A DNA stretch of 53,189 nt. It comes from Actinopolymorpha alba DSM 45243 (GTDB lineage Bacteria; Actinomycetota; Actinomycetes; Propionibacteriales; Actinopolymorphaceae). The stretch covers positions 40,843-94,031 of the forward strand of contig NZ_KB892756.1 of the NCBI RefSeq assembly GCF_000373925.1, given 5' to 3'. The notes under the pieces are model-generated. The model did no database searches, had not been told where the DNA came from, and was given only the letters and a program-made list of their open reading frames with translations. The position numbers and the translations under genes were made by a program. This document shows positions 8,601 to 16,735 of this stretch, piece by piece; position 1 is the first letter of the stretch, and every line of letters starts with the position of its first letter.

Positions 8601-10584
8601 CCTTCCAGAACGGCAACCGGCCCGGCTGCCCTGGTGCGGGGGAGACCAGCACCCGGTCATGGGTGATGTCCTCGATCCGCCAGGACGACGCGCCGAGGGT
8701 GAAGACGTCACCGACCCGGGATTCGTAGACCATCTCCTCGTCGAGTTCGCCGACGCGGTGGTTGTTCTTTTCACCCACGAGGAACACGCCGAAGAGCCCG
8801 CGGTCGGGGATGGTGCCACCACTGGTCACGGCGAGCCGCTGCGCGCCAGGCCGTCCGGTCAGCGTGCCGGCCACGCGGTCCCACACCAGCCGGGGCCGCA
8901 GCTCGGCGAACTCGTCGGACGGGTAGCGCCCGGAGAGCATGTCGAGGACCGTGTCGAACGCCGACCGCGGCAGCGTCTGGAACGGCGCCGCCCGCCGGAT
9001 CAGGGTGTAGAGCTCGTCGACCTGCCAGGTGTCCATGCAGGAGGCAGAGACGATCTGCTGGGCGAGGACGTCGAGCGGGTTCGTGGGGATGCGGGTCGCC
9101 TCGATCAGACCCGAACGCATCCGCTCGGTCACCACCGCGGTGGCCACGAGATCGCCGCGGTACTTCGGGAAGATCACGCCCCGCGACACCGCACCCACCT
9201 GGTGCCCGGCCCGCCCCACCCGCTGCAGGCCGCTCGCCACCGACGGCGGCGCCTCCACCTGCACCACGAGGTCGACGGCGCCCATGTCGATGCCGAGCTC
9301 CAGGCTGCTGGTCGCCACCACGCAGGGGAGCCGGCCGGATTTCAGGTCGTCCTCGATGAGCGCCCGCTGCTCCTTGCTCACCGAACCGTGGTGGGCCCTG
9401 GCCAGGAGGCCGGGTGCGCCTTTGCTGGCTCCCGACTGCGCCATGATCTGCGCCGGTGAGCCGGCTACGGGCAGGTCGTCAGCTCCGTCAGCTCCGTCGG
9501 TGTCGCCGAGCCGCTCGGAGCTAATGGTCGCGTTCGGCTCCTCGTTCGCTTCGCGGGCGGCTCGTTCCTCGCCGACCACTCCGCTCACTCGCTCGCCGAG
9601 CCGCTCGGAGCTAATCTCGTTGAGGCGGGCCGTGAGGCGTTCGGCGAGCCGGCGGGAGTTGGCGAACACCAGCGTGGATCGCTGCTGCTCGATCAGGTCG
9701 GCGACGCGTTCCTCGACATGGGGCCAGATCGAGGAACGGCGTTCGGGACCGGCGGCCGCGCCGAACTGCTCCTCCGGGCCGAGGACCTGACCCAGGTCGC
9801 CCATGTCCTCGACGGGGACGACGACCTTGAGGTCGAACTCCTTGGCGTACGGCGGATTGACCACCGTCACGGGCGCGGACCCGCCGAGGAACCGCGCGAC
9901 CTCCTCGACCGGCCGCACGGTGGCGGAGAGTCCGATCCGCTGGATCCGGCGCGGGGCCTCGCTGGCGGTGCTGTCTCCGTCGGCGTCGGAGCCTGCCACG
10001 AGAGCGTCGAGGCGTTCGAGGGAGATCCCGAGGTGGGCGCCCCGCTTGGTGCCGGCGACCGCGTGCACCTCGTCGATGATCACCGTCTCGACACCCCGGA
10101 GGGCGTCCCTGGCCTGTGAGGTGAGTAGGAGGAACAGCGACTCCGGTGTCGTGATCAAGACGTCTGCCGGGGTGCGGGCGAATTTTCGGCGCGCGTCGGC
10201 CGGCGTGTCACCGGACCGCACCGCGACCTCGATCGCCGGCTCGGGCAGCCCCAGCCGGCGGGCGGTGTGGCGGATCCCGGTGAGCGGCGCGCGGAGGTTG
10301 CGCTCCACGTCGACCGCGAGCGCCTTGAGCGGAGAGACGTAGAGAACGCGGCACCGCCGGCTCCGGTCAGCGGGCGGTGGCGTCGAGGCGAGCTGGTCGA
10401 GTGCCCACAGGAACGCGGCGAGCGTCTTGCCCGAACCCGTCGGCGCCACCACCAGGCTGTGCTGCCCCCGGCTCACCGCGTCCCAGGCACCCACCTGTGC
10501 CGGGGTAGGCGCGGCGAACGACGACCGGAACCACTCCCGGGTCGCCGCTCCGAACCGTTGGAGGACATCAGATCCGTCAGGCAC
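5638..10584 (-). CDS. lhr: Large ATP-dependent helicase Lhr
   Basis: This is a superfamily 2 helicase of about 1648 residues. It carries Walker A APTGSGKT (about 47-54), the DEVH box IIDEVHAV, motif III GLSATVRP, and the C-terminal RecA-lobe motifs SSLELGIDMG and QRVGRAGHQVG. A long Lhr C-terminal part with winged-helix segments follows. Lhr unwinds DNA and RNA:DNA hybrids and is induced by DNA damage in mycobacteria. Start GTG 10584 (MPDGSDVLQRFG) fits the family; the frame stays open to 10737, but that extension is low-complexity. Between the two helicase lobes lies a repeat-flanked in-frame insertion (9503-9615), and a basic Ser/Arg-rich stretch occurs near 6400-6500. The 3' end overlaps tetR by 32 bases. 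Confidence 0.9.
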   Translation of the reverse strand: MPDGSDVLQRFGAATREWFRSSFAAPTPAQVGAWDAVSRGQHSLVVAPTGSGKTLAAFLWALDQLASTPPPADRSRRCRVLYVSPLKALAVDVERNLRAPLTGIRHTARRLGLPEPAIEVAVRSGDTPADARRKFARTPADVLITTPESLFLLLTSQARDALRGVETVIIDEVHAVAGTKRGAHLGISLERLDALVAGSDADGDSTASEAPRRIQRIGLSATVRPVEEVARFLGGSAPVTVVNPPYAKEFDLKVVVPVEDMGDLGQVLGPEEQFGAAAGPERRSSIWPHVEERVADLIEQQRSTLVFANSRRLAERLTARLNEISSERLGERVSGVVGEERAAREANEEPNATISSERLGDTDGADGADDLPVAGSPAQIMAQSGASKGAPGLLARAHHGSVSKEQRALIEDDLKSGRLPCVVATSSLELGIDMGAVDLVVQVEAPPSVASGLQRVGRAGHQVGAVSRGVIFPKYRGDLVATAVVTERMRSGLIEATRIPTNPLDVLAQQIVSASCMDTWQVDELYTLIRRAAPFQTLPRSAFDTVLDMLSGRYPSDEFAELRPRLVWDRVAGTLTGRPGAQRLAVTSGGTIPDRGLFGVFLVGEKNNHRVGELDEEMVYESRVGDVFTLGASSWRIEDITHDRVLVSPAPGQPGRLPFWKGDTLGRPAELGRAIGGYVRELGRRTPDEARTQVRQAGLDEWAADNLVSYLEEQRQATRHVPDDRTILVERFRDELGDWRICVHTPFGGGVHAPWALAIGARLRERYGVDVQSVHADDGIVLRIPDTEDSPPGADLAIFEPDEIEQLVTDEIGGSALFAARFRECAARALLLPRRDPRRRTPLWQQRQRSAQLLEVASKYASFPIVLEAVRECLQDVYDLPGLVELLRDIAARRIRVVEVETNEPSPFAKSLTFGYIAAFMYEGDAPLAERKAAALALDRSLLAELLGQTELRDLLDPEVMARTEAELQRLVPERRCRGPEDVADLLRLLGPLSTEEVAARCTEPAYAGRWLSELESTRRVLRHRGTGEHPDGAERWAAVEDASRLRDALGVPLPVGLPEAFAEPVADPLGDLIARYARTHGPFHAGEVAARFGLGVAVVNETLRRLAGQGRVVEGTFRSPDEPRPGTASHVGGPEAYGTEWCDAGVLRTLRRRSLAALRSEVEPVEPAALARFLPAWQHVGGRLRGTDGVLRVIEQLAGCAVPASALERLVLASRVADYSPAMLDELTATGEVVWAGHGTLPGTDGWISLHLADSADLTLPQPDPEFEPGPLHQAVLDVLASGGGFFFRPLSDAVQASLRTNAPTEEPADDDPAGDGRASKGVAVDDQSLVTALWDLVWAGHLTGDTLAPLRTLLGSGSSAHRSRSAPPRSRFAGGRSSLRRGRPAMPSRTGPPTASGRWSLLPDREPDPTRRAHAAAEALLDRHGVLTRGAVMAERVPGGFAAVYQVLSAFEESGRCRRGYFVAGLGAAQFGAPGAVDRLRASGQSGDSGEQSGDQPDLSQSLGRPSSDRSARTVVLAATDPANPYGAALSWPARPDQAPEEQRGHRPGRKAGALVVLVDGHLILYVERGGRTLLTWSDDLTDLQPAVDALALAVRDGVLGKLSVERVDGEAILRPHGHPEGASPLATALASAGFHVTPRGLRLRG
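9503..9615. repeat. 23-bp direct repeats flanking an in-frame insert inside lhr
   Basis: Identical 23-base copies (ending CCGCTCGGAGCTAAT) lie at 9503-9525 and 9593-9615, exactly 90 bases (30 codons) apart. On the coding strand both encode ISSERLG. Each copy contains the small palindrome CCGAGCGGCTCGG. The unit encodes a charged segment (VVGEERAAREANEEPN) not expected at this point of Lhr. Confidence 0.7.
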
Positions 10585-10684
10585 CCGTCCATGGTGCCTC
10601 GCCCCACCGACACTGCCCGCCAAGGGCGGGTCAATGAGGCCGTGCTCAAGATCGTCGCGCCGGCTCGAGGTTCGACGCGTTGGC

Positions 10685-10735
10685 GCCTGGTTTCTCAGCA
10701 TCCACCCAGTCAGCCCGGATGTTGAGACACCAGGC
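10685..10735. repeat. Imperfect hairpin with 19-bp arms
   Basis: GCCTGGTTTCTCAGCATCC (10685-10703) pairs with GGATGTTGAGACACCAGGC (10717-10735) at 17 of 19 positions across a 13-base loop. The right arm contains TGAGAC, a motif recurring in other palindromic regions of this window. Confidence 0.65.
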
Positions 10736-10756
10736 AAAGAAGCCTGGTCATACGAA

Positions 10757-10803
10757 GATCGGGAAGGATTTCAGTCATATAGCGACGAAAATCCTTCCCG
10801 ATC
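10757..10803. repeat. GGGAAGGAT hairpin, copy 1
   Basis: Perfect 15-bp arms GATCGGGAAGGATTT and AAATCCTTCCCGATC surround a 17-base loop. The reverse complement of 10758-10802 matches 52661-52705 at 41 of 45 positions, including the loop, so this is a dispersed element and not just a terminator. Confidence 0.8.
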
Positions 10804-10819
10804 CTGGTCCCGCGCTTTG

Positions 10820-10896
10820 GCGAAGTTGATCAAGGGTCCGCAAATCGGGCACACCCGCGGCGGGTGTCCGAATTCGGGACCGTTGATCAACTTCGC
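10820..10896. repeat. Long imperfect palindrome ending in TTGATCAACTTCGC, copy 1
   Basis: The left arm begins GCGAAGTTGATCAA and the right arm ends TTGATCAACTTCGC; inside, ACACCCGC pairs with GCGGGTGT. The whole 77 bases can fold on itself with small indels. A related element lies at 29051-29126. It lies just past the 3' end of the GH85 gene. Confidence 0.7.
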
Positions 10897-10962
10897 TCCC
10901 ACAACTCCAGCCAGTCACCCGCCGCAGGCCCCCCGACCCAACGGAACGGGTTCGCCAACCCG

Positions 10963-13227
10963 TCAGGGCCAGCGGAACGCCAGCCGCGCCGGCGGGCTCG
11001 CGGCCCCGCCAGGGGAGACGGCTACCAGCTCCAGCACCGTCTCCGTCTCGCCGGCGCGACGTTCGAGGCCGGGTACGGCATACACCTCGTCGTAGGTGCG
11101 GCCGACCCATTCGCGGGCGCCCGATCCGCCTGGCCCACCCAGCCGGAACAGGTCGTAGTACCAGACCCGGGCCGGTGCGAGTTCCCAGGCGAGGAAGGCC
11201 GTCGCGCCGCCGTCCGCCACCCGCGCGTCCTCGACCACGAACCCGCGCGGCTTCGCGGGCGGGCGGTCCGCGTCCCCGCGACGCTCCAGCCGGAACTCAC
11301 CGAGGTGGACGGTGTAGTCGTCGACGGCTGTCGGGGAGTGGAAGCCGACGTACACCGCGGCGATCGTTCGCCCGGCGTACGGCGCCAGCGACCAGACCTG
11401 CCGATTCCAACCGGCCAAGCCGGTCCGCCCCGCGTCCAGCCAGATCGGTGTGCTTGCCGGCACGTCGCCGGCGTGAAGATCGCCCGCCACCGCCCGGCCG
11501 GGCGCGTCCGTGAACACCAGCCCCACACGGAGGTGGCTCGCCGCGCCCGCCCGTCCGGTCGTGTAGGTGAGCGAGAGGTGGACGTCTGGCACGACCGGGA
11601 GCCGCGTTTTGTACAGCCGCAGCTCCACCGCGTCGTCCGCGGCGAGCGCGCCGGAGATCGCGAGCGAGGTGCCGCCGTCGTACGCGCGGGTGTAGTCGTA
11701 GTCGACGGTCAGGCGTTCGGCAGGTGCGCCGTCGGCGGACCGCAGCCACCACTGCCAGGTGGGTAGGACGTCCTGGATGCCGATGTTGAACCACGGCCGC
11801 TCGGCCACCAACCCACCGTCCACGAAGAACTTCTCGCCGGTTCCGGCGTTGAACCTCGTGACGAACGGGAACGTTCCCACCACCGACTTCTCCACGACGG
11901 TGTGGGCTACGCCGTCCCAGCGTTCGGGATTGCCCTTGTCGGTGCCGGTCGGTGGCAGTGACCGGCCGGTCTGCGCCGGGTCCTGCTTCGGGCCGGACCA
12001 CCACTGGCGTTCGAAGGCGTAGGCGGCGCGCTGGCCCTCGACCGTCGACTTGTCGCCGGGCGCGAGCCGCCACGGGAACTCCGTGCCGAGGAACGCCCAA
12101 CTCGTGCGGCCCGCTTCGCCCTCCGGGAAGATCCAGCGCGGGTCGTACGGCTGGGAGAAGTTGTTGAGCCCCGCCTCCGTACCCGCGAACACCACCTCGT
12201 ACGGATCGAGCCCCAGGGCGACCGCGTGGTCGTGTGAGCGCCGCAGCCGCTCCTGCGACCACCAGTAGTTGAGGAAGATGCTGGAGCACACCCGGGTGCC
12301 GTCAGCGTCGACGATCCACGGCGAGTTCGTGGCGTTGAACTCGTTCTGGTAGCGCACGGTGCCCGCCATGGTGAGCGAGTCGTACCACTGCACGTGGAAA
12401 CCCGGCGGCGCCGTGCGCGCGAGGTAGGAGAACAGCTCGTGCAGCAGAGCCGTCTGCTCGAGCGTGATGGCCGCTTCCTGGTTGATGAAGTAGCCGTCGA
12501 AGCCGAAGTACGCCGCCATCTCGACCAGCTTGTCGGCCACCGGAAACGACCCGTCGGGACGCTTCTCCACGAACTCCGCGAAGTTCTCCGGGCGCGGCCA
12601 GAACCAGCAGCCGAGGCTCTTGACGCCGTTGCGGTGCGCCGCGTCGGTCCAGGCGGGGTTGGGCAGGTTGATGGTGCCGAAGCGCGGATCCTCCTTGCCG
12701 TACTCGCCGTTGACCGGCAGGCCGTGCCAGGACCCGAACATGTCGACGTACTGCCAGAAGCGCAGCGCGTACGCCTGGAGGTGATAGCCGTACCGGTGGG
12801 CGAGCGCGAAGTTGCCCGGCTCCACGTAGTCGTTGGCGAGCGTCATCAGGCGCGGCCGGTCGTCGAGGCCCGGATGCGCCTGGGTCGGCGCGAACGTCGG
12901 GATGCGCCGCGCGAGCGGCACGCGGGACCGGAAGTACTTCGCGAACGGGTCGGTGTCGGGGCTCCACGCCTTGATCGCGGGTGCGTCGTAGCCGTGCAGG
13001 AACGGCAGCCCCATGGGACTCAGCTCGGCCAGGGTCCCGGTCAGGCCGGCCAACGGGCCGGCGCCTGTCACCACTGGCGGCGCCTCGGCCGATGCGCTCG
13101 GCGTACCAGCGGCCAACGCGGTAGCACCGACAGCGCCGGCACTCACGTACCGCAGGAACGCCCGCCGGTCGACACCGCCTTCCCCACGGCTCTCGGGCGG
13201 AACGTCGTCACCGGGCGTCGTCGCCAT
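10963..13227 (-). CDS. Secreted endo-beta-N-acetylglucosaminidase, family GH85
   Basis: This 754-residue protein has a twin-arginine signal: DRRAFLRYVSAG, a hydrophobic stretch, then ASA near residue 48, so it is exported folded. The GH85 catalytic barrel covers about residues 80-420. It includes the early LANDYVEPGNF region, GVKSLGCWFWPRPENF, and the catalytic pair in FDGYFINQEA, where Asn and Glu two residues apart match the family's oxazoline-stabilising Asn and acid Glu. GH85 enzymes cut the chitobiose core of N-glycans. The C-terminal 300 residues form beta-sandwich modules, probably carbohydrate binding. Start ATG 13227 has a GGAGGA ribosome site. In an actinomycete it would probably act on foreign glycoproteins. 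Confidence 0.85.
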   Translation of the reverse strand: MATTPGDDVPPESRGEGGVDRRAFLRYVSAGAVGATALAAGTPSASAEAPPVVTGAGPLAGLTGTLAELSPMGLPFLHGYDAPAIKAWSPDTDPFAKYFRSRVPLARRIPTFAPTQAHPGLDDRPRLMTLANDYVEPGNFALAHRYGYHLQAYALRFWQYVDMFGSWHGLPVNGEYGKEDPRFGTINLPNPAWTDAAHRNGVKSLGCWFWPRPENFAEFVEKRPDGSFPVADKLVEMAAYFGFDGYFINQEAAITLEQTALLHELFSYLARTAPPGFHVQWYDSLTMAGTVRYQNEFNATNSPWIVDADGTRVCSSIFLNYWWSQERLRRSHDHAVALGLDPYEVVFAGTEAGLNNFSQPYDPRWIFPEGEAGRTSWAFLGTEFPWRLAPGDKSTVEGQRAAYAFERQWWSGPKQDPAQTGRSLPPTGTDKGNPERWDGVAHTVVEKSVVGTFPFVTRFNAGTGEKFFVDGGLVAERPWFNIGIQDVLPTWQWWLRSADGAPAERLTVDYDYTRAYDGGTSLAISGALAADDAVELRLYKTRLPVVPDVHLSLTYTTGRAGAASHLRVGLVFTDAPGRAVAGDLHAGDVPASTPIWLDAGRTGLAGWNRQVWSLAPYAGRTIAAVYVGFHSPTAVDDYTVHLGEFRLERRGDADRPPAKPRGFVVEDARVADGGATAFLAWELAPARVWYYDLFRLGGPGGSGAREWVGRTYDEVYAVPGLERRAGETETVLELVAVSPGGAASPPARLAFRWP

Positions 13228-13339
13228 GCTGTCCTCCGGGTTGGTCCGTCGGTCAGCCCCTCATGATCACGGGTCTCGGCCCGGAGGGTGCCGGACCCGC
13301 TGTCTCTGACCGTTCTCGGCCAGTGCCGGAGCGTGAGCG

Positions 13340-14701
13340 CTACTTGATCATGACCTGGGACCAGCTCGATCCGCCGTCGGTGGTGCGGAACAGCTTGCCG
13401 TCGAGGTCGAGGATGTAGCCCACGTTGTCGGTGGTGAAACCAGCGAACGCCGGGTCGCCGAGCGCGGGCACCGGCGCGGACGTCGTACCCCCGCGTCCCA
13501 CGATCAGCGCCTGGCCGGGCACCGCCACGATCGCCCGGCTGGAGCTACGCGCACCCAGCTCGGAGGCGGTCGCCGAGATCGACGGTTGCCCGGCGGGTAC
13601 GTCTGACCAGGTGACGCCGGCGTCGTTGGAGACGCTGACCGTCGCGGCGGTACCTGTCGCGCAGGTGAGCCACAGCGAGGTGGCGCTCGCCGACAGGCGG
13701 CCGGGTTCGAGGTCGGGCTGGCAGGGAGTCACGCGCTGGACGAACGACGTGCCGCCGTCGGTGGACACCTGGGCGTAGGTCTGGTCCGCGCTCCGATCGG
13801 TGACGGCGACCAGCTTGTCGGCGACCGCGAGACCTTCAGGGGTGTTGAGCTTCACGCTCAGCTGCTGCCAGGCGTCCTGGTCGACGGGGGTCCACCACAA
13901 CGTCCAGGCGCTGCTGTCGCGGACGAGCGCGAACGCCGAGCCGCCCGCGGTCTCGAGCCGCTCCACCAGGCCGGGCACCTCGCGCACCCGGGCCCACGAG
14001 CCGCCGCCGTCGTGGGTTGACCACAGCGCGCCGCCGAAGGCCCAGCCGTTCTGGCTGTCCCCGGCGAACCGGATGTCGCGCACCGTGTCGGCGCTCAACT
14101 CGTTGTCGCCGCGGACGACCTTGGCCCCGAGGTCGGGGAGCGGGGCGAACGTCTTGCCGCCGTCCGTGGTGACCGCGACGGTGGCACGGTCGGTGGGCGA
14201 GTCATCCGAGGCTTCGCGTCCGCTGCCCAGAACCCAGAAGGTGCGGGCACTCGCGGCGGTCATCGACACCGGCGAGAAGTTCGCGGGCATCTGAGCCTCG
14301 TAGGAGTCCTTGGCGCTCGGTGTCGCCGGCGGTTTGGTTCTGGTCGCCTCGACCCGGGCACGTGAGGGCTCCGGCTCAGGGGTCTGCGTCCGCTTCGGGT
14401 CGCTGTCGGACACGTCGGACTTCGGTGCGGGTTCAGCCTTCTCCATCAAGGTCGCCGCGGAGCCGCTCTCAGACCGGCTGGCGACCGTCAGCGGCGTACC
14501 CAGCCCGCTGGCGACGTACCCGACACCACCGAGTCCGGCGGCCACCACCGCGGCGGCCGCGATCCCGGCGGCGGCAGCGCGCCGCCGACGCCGGCGGGCC
14601 GCGCCGGTGTGGATGCGGTCGAGGGCGTCGTCGGGGTCGACGGGCAGTCGCCACTGGTCGCTCCGCAGCCCCTCGCGGACGCGGTCCTCTAGTGGGTCCA
14701 T
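13340..14701 (-). CDS. Membrane protein with Asp-box (BNR/Ycf48-like) ectodomain, partner of the ECF sigma factor
   Basis: The 453-residue protein has a short cytoplasmic N-terminus with a basic RRRRRR run, one membrane helix (about 42-66, AAGIAAAAVVAAGLGGVGYV), a Ser/Pro/Lys-rich linker and an outer propeller. The propeller has Asp-box repeats: TDGGKTFAPL, HDGGGSWARV, TDGGTSFVQR, NDAGVTWSDV and TDGGSSWSQV. Its start overlaps the sigma gene's end by 13 bases, so the two are translationally coupled. That position and topology suggest a regulator (anti-sigma-like) that senses something outside the membrane, but no zinc-binding anti-sigma motif is visible in the first 40 residues. The role is therefore inferred from context. 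Confidence 0.75.
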   Translation of the reverse strand: MDPLEDRVREGLRSDQWRLPVDPDDALDRIHTGAARRRRRRAAAAGIAAAAVVAAGLGGVGYVASGLGTPLTVASRSESGSAATLMEKAEPAPKSDVSDSDPKRTQTPEPEPSRARVEATRTKPPATPSAKDSYEAQMPANFSPVSMTAASARTFWVLGSGREASDDSPTDRATVAVTTDGGKTFAPLPDLGAKVVRGDNELSADTVRDIRFAGDSQNGWAFGGALWSTHDGGGSWARVREVPGLVERLETAGGSAFALVRDSSAWTLWWTPVDQDAWQQLSVKLNTPEGLAVADKLVAVTDRSADQTYAQVSTDGGTSFVQRVTPCQPDLEPGRLSASATSLWLTCATGTAATVSVSNDAGVTWSDVPAGQPSISATASELGARSSSRAIVAVPGQALIVGRGGTTSAPVPALGDPAFAGFTTDNVGYILDLDGKLFRTTDGGSSWSQVMIK

Positions 14702-15393
14702 CGGGCGTCCTCCTCGTTGCCAGCGCCCTTACTGCTGATGCCCGCACCGCTATCGCTACTACCGGCGGCACCGCCGGTCGCGTCGGCGCGGGTCTTGGTG
14801 TTGTCTGTCTCGCGGCCCGGATCGGTACTGGAGTCCGGATCGGCACCGGACTCCGTGCCGGCGCCCGTGCCCGTGCCTGTGCGGGTGCCCGCGCGCGGCA
14901 GGGTGCCTGGCGGAGCCGCGTGCGGCAGGCGCGCCCGCAGCTTCGCGAGCGCTTTGAAGGTCTGGCTCTTCACGGTGCCGACCGAACAGCCGAGCATGTC
15001 AGCGACCTGGCGTTCGGACAGATCCTCGGCGAAGCGCAGCACGAGCACCGCGCGTTGCTTGCGGGGGAGCGCGGCCAGCGCCTCCTGGAGTTCCTTGTCG
15101 GGAAGCTGGTGGTCGTCGTGGCGGGCCTGGTCTGGCACCTCGTCGACGAGGTGCTCCCGGCGCCGGCGGCGCCAGATGCTGACATTGCGGTTGACCATGG
15201 TCCGCCGGACGTAGCCCTCGGGATCGTCCCGGTTGCGCACGCGGGGCCAGGCGTTCAGGGTGCGTTCGAGCGCATCCTGAACGAGGTCGGCGGCGGCCTC
15301 GTGGTTGCCGGTCAGCATGTGGGCGAACCTCAACAATTCCGGCATCCGAGCCCGAACGAACGCATCGAAGACCTCCCCGTCATCGCTCCGCAC
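14689..15393 (-). CDS. ECF RNA polymerase sigma factor (SigE family)
   Basis: The 234-residue protein has sigma region 2 at about residues 8-75 (FVRARMPELLRFAHMLTGN, DLVQDALERTLNAWPRV) and region 4 at about 105-160 (ALAALPRKQRAVLVLRF, then helix-turn-helix LSERQVADMLGCSVGTVKSQ). It belongs to the actinobacterial SigE-type ECF group. After region 4 there is an unusual tail of about 65 residues, rich in Gly, Thr, Asp and Ser with repeated TGTGTG, probably disordered. Start GTG 15393 has an AGGAG site. It overlaps the membrane protein gene downstream by 13 bases. It would direct polymerase to a stress or envelope regulon; the targets are not visible here. Confidence 0.9.
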   Translation of the reverse strand: MRSDDGEVFDAFVRARMPELLRFAHMLTGNHEAAADLVQDALERTLNAWPRVRNRDDPEGYVRRTMVNRNVSIWRRRRREHLVDEVPDQARHDDHQLPDKELQEALAALPRKQRAVLVLRFAEDLSERQVADMLGCSVGTVKSQTFKALAKLRARLPHAAPPGTLPRAGTRTGTGTGAGTESGADPDSSTDPGRETDNTKTRADATGGAAGSSDSGAGISSKGAGNEEDARWTH

Positions 15394-15627
15394 GCGGCTC
15401 CTCTCGCCTCGGGCGGTCGTGCCGAGGACGCACGACCGCTCCCCGTAGGTTGCCCGAGCCTGCCAGACGATGCCCGATAGCCGTCCGGTGCCACCGGTGT
15501 CCGGCGGGCCGAACTCTTACCTGACAGCTCGGGCTGCCGGAGGTTGGACGTCGTACTGTCGAAGATCCTCCCAGGTCCGGCGCACTTCAGATCGGCGGTG
15601 GACACCGCGCGAACGTCCGGTTACGGC

Positions 15628-15633
15628 TAAGGT
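15628..15633 (+). promoter_or_regulatory. Candidate leaderless -10 box before rmlA
   Basis: TAAGGT fits TANNNT and ends exactly eight bases before ATG 15642, as expected for leaderless transcripts. AAGGTG could instead be read as a weak ribosome site, so the call is tentative. Confidence 0.35.
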
Positions 15634-15641
15634 GTCGGACC

Positions 15642-16709
15642 ATGCGAGCACTGGTGCTCTCGGGGGGCGCTGGTACGCGCCTGCGGCCGATCACACACAC
15701 GTCGGCCAAGCAGCTCGTACCGGTAGCCAACAAACCCGTTCTGTTCTACGGCCTGGAGGCGATCGCCGCCGCCGGGATCGTCCAGGTCGGCATCGTCGTC
15801 GGTGACACGGCCAACGAGATCAAGGAAGCGGTCGGTGACGGCGCGGAGTTTGGGCTGGAGGTCACCTACATCCCGCAGGACGCCCCGCTCGGCCTGGCCC
15901 ACGCGGTGCTGATCGCCAGCGACTTCCTGGGCGACGAAGACTTCGTGATGTATCTCGGCGACAACTTCATCGTCGGTGGCATCACGCCCCTGGTCGACGA
16001 GTTCCGCGCGAGCCGGCCAGACGCGCAGATCCTCCTCACGCACGTACCCAACCCCACCGCGTTCGGGGTCGCCGAGCTCGACGCCGACGGCCGGGTGGTC
16101 GCACTGGAGGAGAAGCCCAAGCAGCCCAAGAGCGACCTCGCCCTCGTCGGTGTCTACATGTTCACGCCGGCGATCCACCAGGCGGTCCGCGAGATCGAGC
16201 CGTCGTGGCGGGGCGAGTTGGAGATCACCCACGCCATCCAGTGGCTCATCGACAACGACCGGGACGTCAGGTCGACGGTGATCTCCGGCTACTGGAAGGA
16301 CACCGGCAACGTCGACGACATGCTCGAGGTCAACCGCTCCGTGCTCGAGACCCTCGAGCCGAACATCCAGGGGTCGGTCGACGAGCGGTCCGAGATCATC
16401 GGTCGGGTCGTCGTCGAGAAGGGGGCCGAGATCGTCGGCTCGCGGATCGTGGGCCCGGTGATCGTGGGCGCCAACACCCGCGTCACCGACTCCTACGTCG
16501 GTCCGTTCACCTCGGTGCAGGAGGACTGCCGCATCGTGGACTCCGAGATCGAGTTCTCCATCGTGCTCCACCATTCGTCCATCGAGGGCGTACGCCGGAT
16601 CGAGGCGTCGCTCATCGGCCACCATGTCGAGGTCACGCCGGCGCCGCGGGTGCCCAAGGCACACCGGCTGGTCCTCGGTGATCACAGCAGGATTCAGATC
16701 AGTTCATGA
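15642..16709 (+). CDS. rmlA: Glucose-1-phosphate thymidylyltransferase, long form
   Basis: The 355-residue enzyme makes dTDP-glucose from dTTP and glucose 1-phosphate, the first step to dTDP-L-rhamnose. The nucleotidyltransferase motif LSGGAGTRLRP is at residues 6-16, the conserved Lys lies in SAKQLVPVANKP, and the metal site in VMYLGDNF. From about residue 245 a left-handed beta-helix follows (repeated hexapeptide-like IIGRVVVEKGAEIVG, IVGPVIVGANTRV), which marks the long form common in actinomycetes. It is the first gene of an rmlABD cluster; its stop overlaps ATG 16706, an alternative rmlB start. Confidence 0.93.
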   Translation: MRALVLSGGAGTRLRPITHTSAKQLVPVANKPVLFYGLEAIAAAGIVQVGIVVGDTANEIKEAVGDGAEFGLEVTYIPQDAPLGLAHAVLIASDFLGDEDFVMYLGDNFIVGGITPLVDEFRASRPDAQILLTHVPNPTAFGVAELDADGRVVALEEKPKQPKSDLALVGVYMFTPAIHQAVREIEPSWRGELEITHAIQWLIDNDRDVRSTVISGYWKDTGNVDDMLEVNRSVLETLEPNIQGSVDERSEIIGRVVVEKGAEIVGSRIVGPVIVGANTRVTDSYVGPFTSVQEDCRIVDSEIEFSIVLHHSSIEGVRRIEASLIGHHVEVTPAPRVPKAHRLVLGDHSRIQISS

Positions 16710-16735
16710 CAGAGCACTCCCAGGGGAGATCAACG

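Larger units (their letters stand above)
10585..10962. other. Gene-free stretch carrying four palindromes
   Basis: No gene is supported between the lhr start and the end of the GH85 gene. The stretch contains a short GCCCGCC/GGGCGGG stem near 10614-10631, then the hairpins at 10685-10735, 10757-10803 and 10820-10896, listed separately. Any lhr promoter must lie here too; none is clear. Confidence 0.6.
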
